This document shows, in pieces, positions 34,501 to 43,500 of a stretch of 64,000 nt of DNA (positions within the stretch are counted from its first letter, which is position 1; each line of letters begins with the position of its first letter). The translations under genes and the position numbers were made by a program. The notes beneath the pieces are model-generated. The model was not told the origin of the DNA and ran no database searches. It saw only the letters and a program-made list of their open reading frames with translations. The stretch is from Argyresthia goedartella (Eukaryota > Arthropoda > Insecta > Lepidoptera > Argyresthiidae): NCBI GenBank assembly GCA_949825045.1, contig OX463822.1, positions 34,908,703 to 34,972,702 on the forward strand, given 5' to 3'.

Positions 34501-37500
34501 GTCAAGCTACTGTGTCCTAAATACCTACGTAACCTTACACAACAACGACACCGAAAGACGGTAAAACTGTTGGTCTGTATCTTTTGTATATTTATGTAAA
34601 TTCTGCCAGAAGGTCGCGACTCGCGACGACATGTCTGCTGCTCCTAGGTACAAAGAAACTTACTCAACAGCACATTCCAAGGGTACATCTGACTAGACCT
34701 GCTTCACAGCTTGCAAACTACATTCCCGGGAAGGGCAACAACTCTACAACAAGTTACCAACGATAGGGTTGCGGTGGGTGCTAGACTCTCCAGAGCTTGT
34801 CTCGCCGCCATCGCAGTGTAGGCATGTTTGATGGAGAACATTCTTAACGTTTTCTCTTAGAGCGAGTTCCTATAGTCTTCAGATGGAATAGGGCATGAGT
34901 TGGCTTCTTGGGTATTGGGAACTTAATAGAGTAGGTTGTGTTTAATTATTCATTAGGTTCGATCTCCACAAATTAATACGATCGACTTTTATTTACTATC
35001 GACTATAACTTTAGAGAGGCAATTTGAGGCTATAAACTCAACATTAACAATAGAGAACCATTGTTAAAATATGTTTATTTCTTATGCAAATATTTCGCGT
35101 GTCAATACGTAATTAGGTCACTAGACTAACCTAAGTCAATATACCTACCTACTACCCGTAAATCCACATTCGTCCGCATCTGTGTCGCCCCGCTCGATCA
35201 TCAAATCTCGCGAATAAAGTGGACACTTGCGAAGTGTGAATGGTTCATCTTACCGCAGGTCTAGCATTGCACTAGCCCCTCGTGTAAATCTAAAGCTTTC
35301 AGTTTGCTTGATAAGCTAATGCTCTATTTAATTGAAGCATCTCTTGAATGTATTGATATTTTTGAAACAATTAACGGATAGTTCCATTAACGAATTAGGT
35401 ACCTAATATAACTTGTCACCAAGGGTAATATTTTTTCGTCGAGTCTAGAGCAATGTCTAGGGTACCTACGCTACATTTCATTGCTCCGATACGAAGGAGC
35501 TCTGAATATTACTTTCCAATCAATCTCAAGTCACGAGTACCTACCTACCACCTACAATACGTAAGTAGAGAATTACACACATTTAAAATTTGTGCCAGTG
35601 GGATCAAGACTCTTTTAAATCAATTCTCATCAGATGCTGGTTGTCTCTTTCCATCGAGTGATGTGTGAATAGTGCAGCTGCAGCTCTGGAGCAGGCATCA
35701 GGCGGGGTAGGACTCGGGTTCATCGACCCCCCGCTCGTCCTGAGGCGACAGATACTATCTGTCAAGTGGTCGCTCGAGACCTTCGTTCTCCTCCGCCTCC
35801 GCCTCCACACTACACTACTCCACGTGCATTCATTCTTTCATACAATACAAATTCTAATTTGATGTCGTCCGCCTCAAGACTGATAGAGCAACAGAAAATG
35901 CTGATTGGTGGGTGACACACCATTGAACTTGTTTGTGGCTTGCTATCCCTAATTATAATAATATATTCAATCGCAAGCTTGCTAACCGTAATTACGAAAG
36001 GTTATAAACAAGTTAGGCTGGAATGCCTCGACAGTATGTTTGGGAAGGTTGCTCGAAATAATATATTGCTTGTTCGACAGCTCCTTACGTAATGCTATGC
36101 GAGTGCGAGGGATACACGCAGACTTGCCGACGCTGTATAATAAATAATGTTTACGTGAACTCTAAAGTTGGCGACCCACTGACATTGAACTAATAGCGAA
36201 TGAACTGCTACTACACGATACACATTTAGAGAAGAATAAAACTGCTGAGTCGCGGCTTACCGTAGCCTTGCTCGCTCGCTCCCTACACAAACATTATTGA
36301 TTACTGTGTAATTAACAGCACAGCGTTTATAAACATGATAATGAGCAGTTTGAAGAAAGGCTGGTTCCCGCCGCGCCGCCGTCTCCTCCACAGGCACCAC
36401 GTGAAGCCTCGCCAAGTGCCCCGTCTCTCTCCGTGCATAATCGATATTCCACTTCAGCTGACCTTTTTCCAGCTATTTGGGAACTCCTCTTATTTTAGCG
36501 AGACGGGACAGTCAGGGTCGGCACTCTGCTCAGACTTTCCTCATATCATACATTTACGATTATTTAGAGACCTATGCATTACTCAGCGGCGGGTCCAGCC
36601 AGATAGCCAGATGTAATCTCTCAGCTGATACGGGTCGGCTCACGGATGAATGTTCTCAGCCATTATCACTATCAGCGATGTGTCTCGGGTTTTGTCTTGG
36701 CCGTAAATAGCTTGATGTGAGCGACAGATGACAGGTTAATAATAATGCTAAATAGAGCGTGAAGTGACCCCCGTCCCGGGCCACGCTCGACGAACGCTGG
36801 CTATGCTTTTATCGAATTTTACTGGAATGTTTATCGTTAAGCCAATATTGCGAATTCTGTATTAATCACTCTCCCAATATCAAATTATTGTTACACACAT
36901 AAACACACCCTAACACACACCCTTACACACATGCACACACCCTCACACACTTATATGTAGGTATAACACAGCTGTATTGAGCTGAGAGTACCTACTTTAG
37001 AGGTGAGTAGGCAGGTAGGTAGGTATGTGTTATTTTTTTACAGAATTTGATGAATCATTATCACTGGAATATCTTGAATAATTAGTATTCAGAAGTAGCA
37101 GAATGATCGTCATCTCAATATATTCAATAAATGTTACTGTGATACTTTTTAGATACAAATGGCAACTCACTAGCTTCGGAAATGAGGGCGCAAAAGGCGC
37201 TCGACACTTGTAGTCCGACTTCTTTCAAAAGGGGTCTAGATGGAAAAGTCGATAGCAGAAAGTTTGACTGCGGAACTTTTTTATGGACTAGTTAGGATAG
37301 GAGACCAACACACTAAAGGTCCTGACCCCTCTGAGGTGAGCCTTCATAGAGAAGGTCCCGTTTTTTGCTTACATCTCGAAAACACATTGACCTTCTTTGT
37401 GTTCCCCCATGATAGTATGATACTTAGCACAGGTTTGCTGAATTGAGAAATTGACTAAGTAAATTCTTAGTATCCTTTAGTCCCGTTCTTTTTTAAAGAT

Positions 37501-40500
37501 AGAACGATTCTTAAGTATTTTATTAGTGAAAATCTCAATACAGAAATCGGAGGTCATACTCTAGTCTTGTTATACGGTTAACATTTTTCTTCGAAACGAT
37601 ATAGGGGTATTGATCATATCAATATTATCATTCACCCATGTGATCAACAATGACTATATCCATCCATTGATTACCTGCACTGCCTACGTCCAGAATAACT
37701 AACCTACAAGACGTTTGATAAAATAATTGAATGTAAAGCTATCTAAGGTATGTCATGTTATCTGCGAGTCTCCAATGAAAGAGTTCGCCCCGATACAAGG
37801 AACCAACACACATTTTATTCTTTGTGCAATAAGTAAGGGGCTTGTTGTCGATAAAATTATGATTGGGATCGGGTTTGAACTGAATACAATTTATTCATAT
37901 GGACAGTGTTCGCTCTGTACGGTTATACTCATAGATAGTGTGAATTTGTGACAGATAATGATATTTGCACAGGCCAATACAAGGTTGATTGAGAAGGCTT
38001 ATCAAACGATCCATTTAATGGTTGTTTGTGCGTCGTACCTATATAATAGTGCCTAGCCTAGAGTTATATGTAAATAATCAAATAAATCCTGGAAATCCGG
38101 TGAAAGTCAGTTTATTGCTGGACAACCTGACAGAAAAGGCAGCGTTGTTATTCACGGAGTTAGAACCATAGAACGTCAAAAGTTGACAAGTCCGTTAAAC
38201 TTTCGTTAAGTAATATTGTGTAATCAGAAATAAGGGCCATGTTTTATCATTTTTTTTTTTATTGAACTGACACTCCATACTTTTATATTTCTATGAAATA
38301 AAACACCACAATGTGTTTGTTGTGCTACATTTTACGCAGGAATAACAGTAGAGTAAACATGTCAAAAAGACTTATCAAAAAAATATATATTGAAATAACG
38401 AATGCACAAGCAAGTAGTATATATACCTCCCCGTACTGTGCATATAACATTCTAAATTATATAGGTATTACATTCATATTCAATACAATACTTAGAGAAA
38501 TGTTATGGTCACTCTCTATGACTGAAGCATGGGAGTCGGAAACTGAGATAAAGACTCGGATTGAAATTGCTCGTGCGGCTTTTAACATAATAAGAAAGGT
38601 GCTTTGTATGAAAGCCCTCCATATACAACTCCGAAGTAGGATGCTACAATGCTACATCTAGCCAGTAATTATGTATCGATGCGAAGCCTGACTCATCTTG
38701 ACCATAAAGAAGAAGAAAATGAGTTACTTGGGACTTAGATACGAACGATACCGACTCCTTCGTAATGGGCAACGGGCAATGGCTTCCATCGAAATGGGCA
38801 AGTTAGAGGGGAAAAGTCGCGATGGCAGAAGGAGGAAGTCATGGCTCCGCAACCTCCAGTAGTGGAGAGGCACTACAAGAAGTAGAAGAAGAAGACTTAT
38901 CAAAAAGAGTAGTGTAACCATGTCAGATAGACTTATTATTTTTTTTTTTTTTAAAAAACGAATACAGAAGCAAGTAGTACTAATACATTAGCGTATTACA
39001 GGGCTTTAAAATTTGAAGATCGTTTTTGTAACTGGCTGTTAGTCGTTAAAACTTTCCACCGATATATACACTCGCAAAGCACGAATTCTCTAATCTAGAG
39101 AGTTATCGAGATCGTCGCTCGATGTAACGTGTCAGCCTGTCCCTCCTGCAGATGTACAGCGGCGCGCTGCTGGCGACGGCGGCGCGGCTCGCGTGGGACC
39201 CCTCCACCTACACGTGGTTCCGGTTCCTGTGCGCCGCGCAGTACCACGTGACCGCCGCGTACGTGCTCGCGAGCGGCGTCTGGCTGGCCGCGCTGGTGTA
39301 CGTGGCAGCGGCGGCGGCGCAGGTAGCGCCCGCACCGCGCCCGCCCAGGGCCTGTCTGCACATGGTGAGTGCACTAGTTAGTAGACACCCCCCTTATTCA
39401 CTAACTTTAATCCACCGAAATTGGTAAAGAAGTGACCGATTTCCCATCCCTAAATGGTTGGACAAGCTGACTCTACTTGGACTCTACCCTACAACACAGT
39501 GCACCTAGCTGGAATGCAAAAAAACTGAAAGCGCGGTAACGACTAGAATCCTTTGAATCGAATCCGGTGTACAGATGTTGCCACTGTGTTAGGTGTACTT
39601 ATTCTAAACATCTGCGCTAAGACGAGGGTGGAGTAGGTGCACCAATCAAACGCTGAGACATGGGACGAAGTTTTCCTTTTCAATCAGATCATGTTTTCGT
39701 CTCTACCGGGGCGTCCGGTCAGTCTAAACGGCTCGAAATACTCCGATCGAACATAAAAACTTTTATCTGACGAAGATTTTTTACGTCCATTTTTTACATC
39801 CCGTTTTGTTAGCTTATATGACGTCATAGAGCACCTCAAAATACGCGGATTGAGCTCGACTATTGATTAATTGAAAAAACAATTTTATATGATGTTGCTT
39901 ACGTCGATAGAAGGTTTTTTGTCGGCATCCGATCCGCGACTGTGAAACAACTGGCACAAAAAATATCTCATTTTACAATAGATAGGTATCTCTATCCTAT
40001 CTATGTACAACTATGCCTAGTTAACGATCATAAAAGTATTAAGTGCCAAGTGATTTTATAAATACCTGTAGTTCGACATGTCAACCCTTACTACGACGTA
40101 TTGCATAATGCTTAAGTAGTATCTTTTAGCCAACTTCGTGGCATATATCTTTGAGTTTTCTTCATGGCGTTGTTACTTCTATCTATCTATTTCGATGTAG
40201 CTCTGTAGTAGAAAGAGTCGTTCCGCTACCGAGGGTGCTTAGTGTCGGCCGCCCTCTGTCGACAACTCGACATTGAACTAAATAATTTATTTCCTCAACT
40301 GCCTGCGGCGGCCATAATTTGCCGTTTCGGAAGATTAAGGAATACCTAGTAATGGCCTTAAAGTTAAAGCCTGAGCAATTCAAGAACAATAAAAATGTGT
40401 ACCTTTAAAATATGTGCCTGTAAAAATGTTTAATATGTACTACTCTTGATTGATAAGGGAAATCTGGGAGGCCCTTGCAATACTTACCAACAGAAATTAG

Positions 40501-43500
40501 AAAAGTACTTCGAGCTTCCACAGCAAAACATTTCAGATAGAACTTAGATGACGTAGACTTGTTGACTGCACCTAGCTTAATATTTTGAACTTTGAACAAT
40601 GTTTCAACCGCTCTAATTTCTGATAGCTCTCAGAGACAGTCCTCATCTGCTAATGTTAATTGGATATGTGCTGTCGGTTAATTATCTGTCCTAAATCTTT
40701 AATTTTTAGCTCAAGTCGGGGTCTCCTTCCAAGGCCCCATTCTAAGTAGCTATAGAAACCTGTCTATACTATCTGAAGGATTATTTGTTTGTTGTATCTG
40801 CAGTTTGTGTGTGTGTGCTCAGTAAGAGCTCCGTTGTCTAATGGGTTTCATGCTTGCTTCTCACACAGGAGATGCAAGTACGAATCCTGACCATGAACCA
40901 ATGAGATAATTATTTATCTTAAGTGTTTCGATGATACGTTAACCTGTAGGTCCCAGCTACTATCGCTTCATTGTAGTGGTCGTAAAACCCCTCCACCACT
41001 CCGCACTGAGCCAGCGTGGTGGGGAATGGCTTAATCTTACTCGTATCCGGACAAAGGCCTGTGCCCCTTGGTGGGGACATTAATGGTCTACATTTATTTA
41101 TCTGCAGTACATAGCCGGCGTGTTGGTGCTGGTGTGCAGCGAGGTGGCGTACGGCGCGTGGATGGTAGTGTCGCTGGCGGCGTGGTGGCGCGACTCGCCT
41201 GAGGCCGAGCTGGCGCGGCGGGGCATCGACCTGCTGCACGACCTGAAGCCGGCGCTGCTAGCGGTCGAGCGGTACAAGGACGTCGCACAGCCCATCTACG
41301 ACATGATCGAGGTACGTACATACACGCAGACACCATGCGAGCTCCTGTAGCAAGAAACCATCCGCGAGGTACACACACAGGTACAGACAAACCATGCAGC
41401 AACCATCCGTAAACAGATATTTTCCAAATTCGAGCACGAGGCTCGCCACCGTTAGATAGAGGTTAGGAAGATTTGCCCTGAAGATGTACAGTGGGTGGTA
41501 TTTGTAGTATGGGTGTGCACTTACTATTATGATATGGGGCTCAAATATTTTTGTTTGATATCGAATTGACTTTAGAGTTTTTGCCAAAGCAACTTTTTGA
41601 AGTATTTTTAAAAGCTAGCAAATGGTATGCGTCTCGATATCTGAAAGCTCTCTTAACAACAACTAAGAAGCGAGGACATGTGTCGTGGCTTTAAGCAGAT
41701 GTGTGATGTAGAGCAGTCTAAAACTTGGCCGCGAAAACCACGTCGCCATGTTCAAAACTTTTGCTGATGATTAAATGTTTCGAAACTTTCAAAGAACGAA
41801 AACAGATCTTACGTCATAAAGCCGGGTTTTATTTTGATCGTGGCCAAGCTTTACAAAACTTATCACATTCCGGCGATGCATGCCTTGAGTTTAGAGTGCG
41901 TGTTCACGTTCCGTGCTCAGTTGCAAGAAATCTTATTTGAGAGAAGCGTCTGGCGTCTGCCGCTGATAGTTCTGAGAGCTTGGTCGCGAGACTCGCCTAC
42001 AATTAAACCCATATCTTGACGCCACACTCAGTTTTTATAGGGCATTATCTGACCGTCGGCGATGTCGTCGATCTGTGCTAATGCTAAAAAAATGTGATTC
42101 CTTGCAACTGGGTGCCACTTCTTGCGGTTTTTCAGTATCTCTAGTATTCATTGCTATTAACTTCTTATTTTTCTCTCTCGTCATTTACATTAATTACCGC
42201 CCTATTAACCCCTTTAACATTTCACGTCATCGTCTGGGAATCAGCACATCATCTAAGGTTGTGGTCATTTATTTAACTGATAAGTTAACATACCGAGGGC
42301 CTGTTTCGCAATAACTTCTCCGGAGGGCTCACCAGTATTAAAACGCGACAAGACAGTCTTGTGTGTGGTAAACTGCACTTATTTATCCAAGAAGACCACC
42401 TTTGGCAACGGGGTGGTTGGACATCTTGCCTTTGTTAAGTCTGGATATTGCCGCTGTCGAGAGAGCCTTATCCATCTTAAAATACGGACACATCATTACT
42501 CTACAGTAATGATGTGTCCGTACAGTAAAGATTGTTCAAGATAGTTTCTCTGTGAACCGGGCCCTTCCAACTCCATACGAGTCGTCCAGCATACATAGGA
42601 ACCGCCACCGCCGCATGTTATCATATCACCGGCACTTTCTTGCAGCTGCTAATGAAGGGGATCGGTAAACCGTTCCTCTTGGGCTTGGGCGTGAAGGTAG
42701 AGGAGATCGATATCGAGAAAGAGATGGTGTTCTGGCGCCACATTCTGGCGGCGGGTGTCGGCGAGATAGAAGTCACGCTGCAGGTCACACAACACCCGTA
42801 TACCATCTATCTACTACTCGTTCTAGTACCTATACTATTGTAGAGCTACGTGTAGCGGCGGGTAGCGCCGGCTTGCCTCCGGATTCCCAAATACTAATTA
42901 AACGTAACAGCCCCCCAATCAAAAAGCCGGGCTTCTGATAAAGTGAGCCGTTGAGAACAGCACGAATGATTCGTGTTTCGGGAGTCGGTGGTAAGAGCTT
43001 CTTAGAGCAGTCTGCTTGTACGTCTTGTGTTCAACAACCATCTCGATAGACACGAATTGGCGGCGATTCCCATCTGTTTATTGAGTTTACTTTAAGGCTC
43101 TCCGCACATGGGACTACGCTAGGATAACGCTATTGCGACTTGACTGCGAATCGTACTTGATTTTCTAAGGCTGTATCCTACGCGTGTCGCTCTTAAATCG
43201 CCGATATATAAACCCATGTGCCGAGGGCCTTACTCGATATAGGGACATTGTCGCCGCTTCGATTTCAATGTATAGATATTATGCTATGTTTGCAGTAGAA
43301 TCATGCGATATGCCATTCATCATTAATTCATTACTTCAGTGGGCATTTTCTTTCTTAAAATCATGGGCTATTTATATTTGGTATTGTGTTTGCTTTTGGT
43401 TTTATTTGTCGCACGTGTGGTCAGCGGTCTGCTTGCGGTATTTGTCTCATTCAGTGGTTGCATGATAATTGATCATGTAAGTTCGTTCGTAACATCGTAA

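Noticed and set aside
39095..39381. Antisense and out-of-frame readings over gene 1 exon 2
   Set aside because: Shadows of a GC-rich exon; the frame kept is the one conserved in gene 2.
42483..42522. Precursor microRNA
   Set aside because: Arms of 18 bp with a 4-base loop are too short for a typical precursor.
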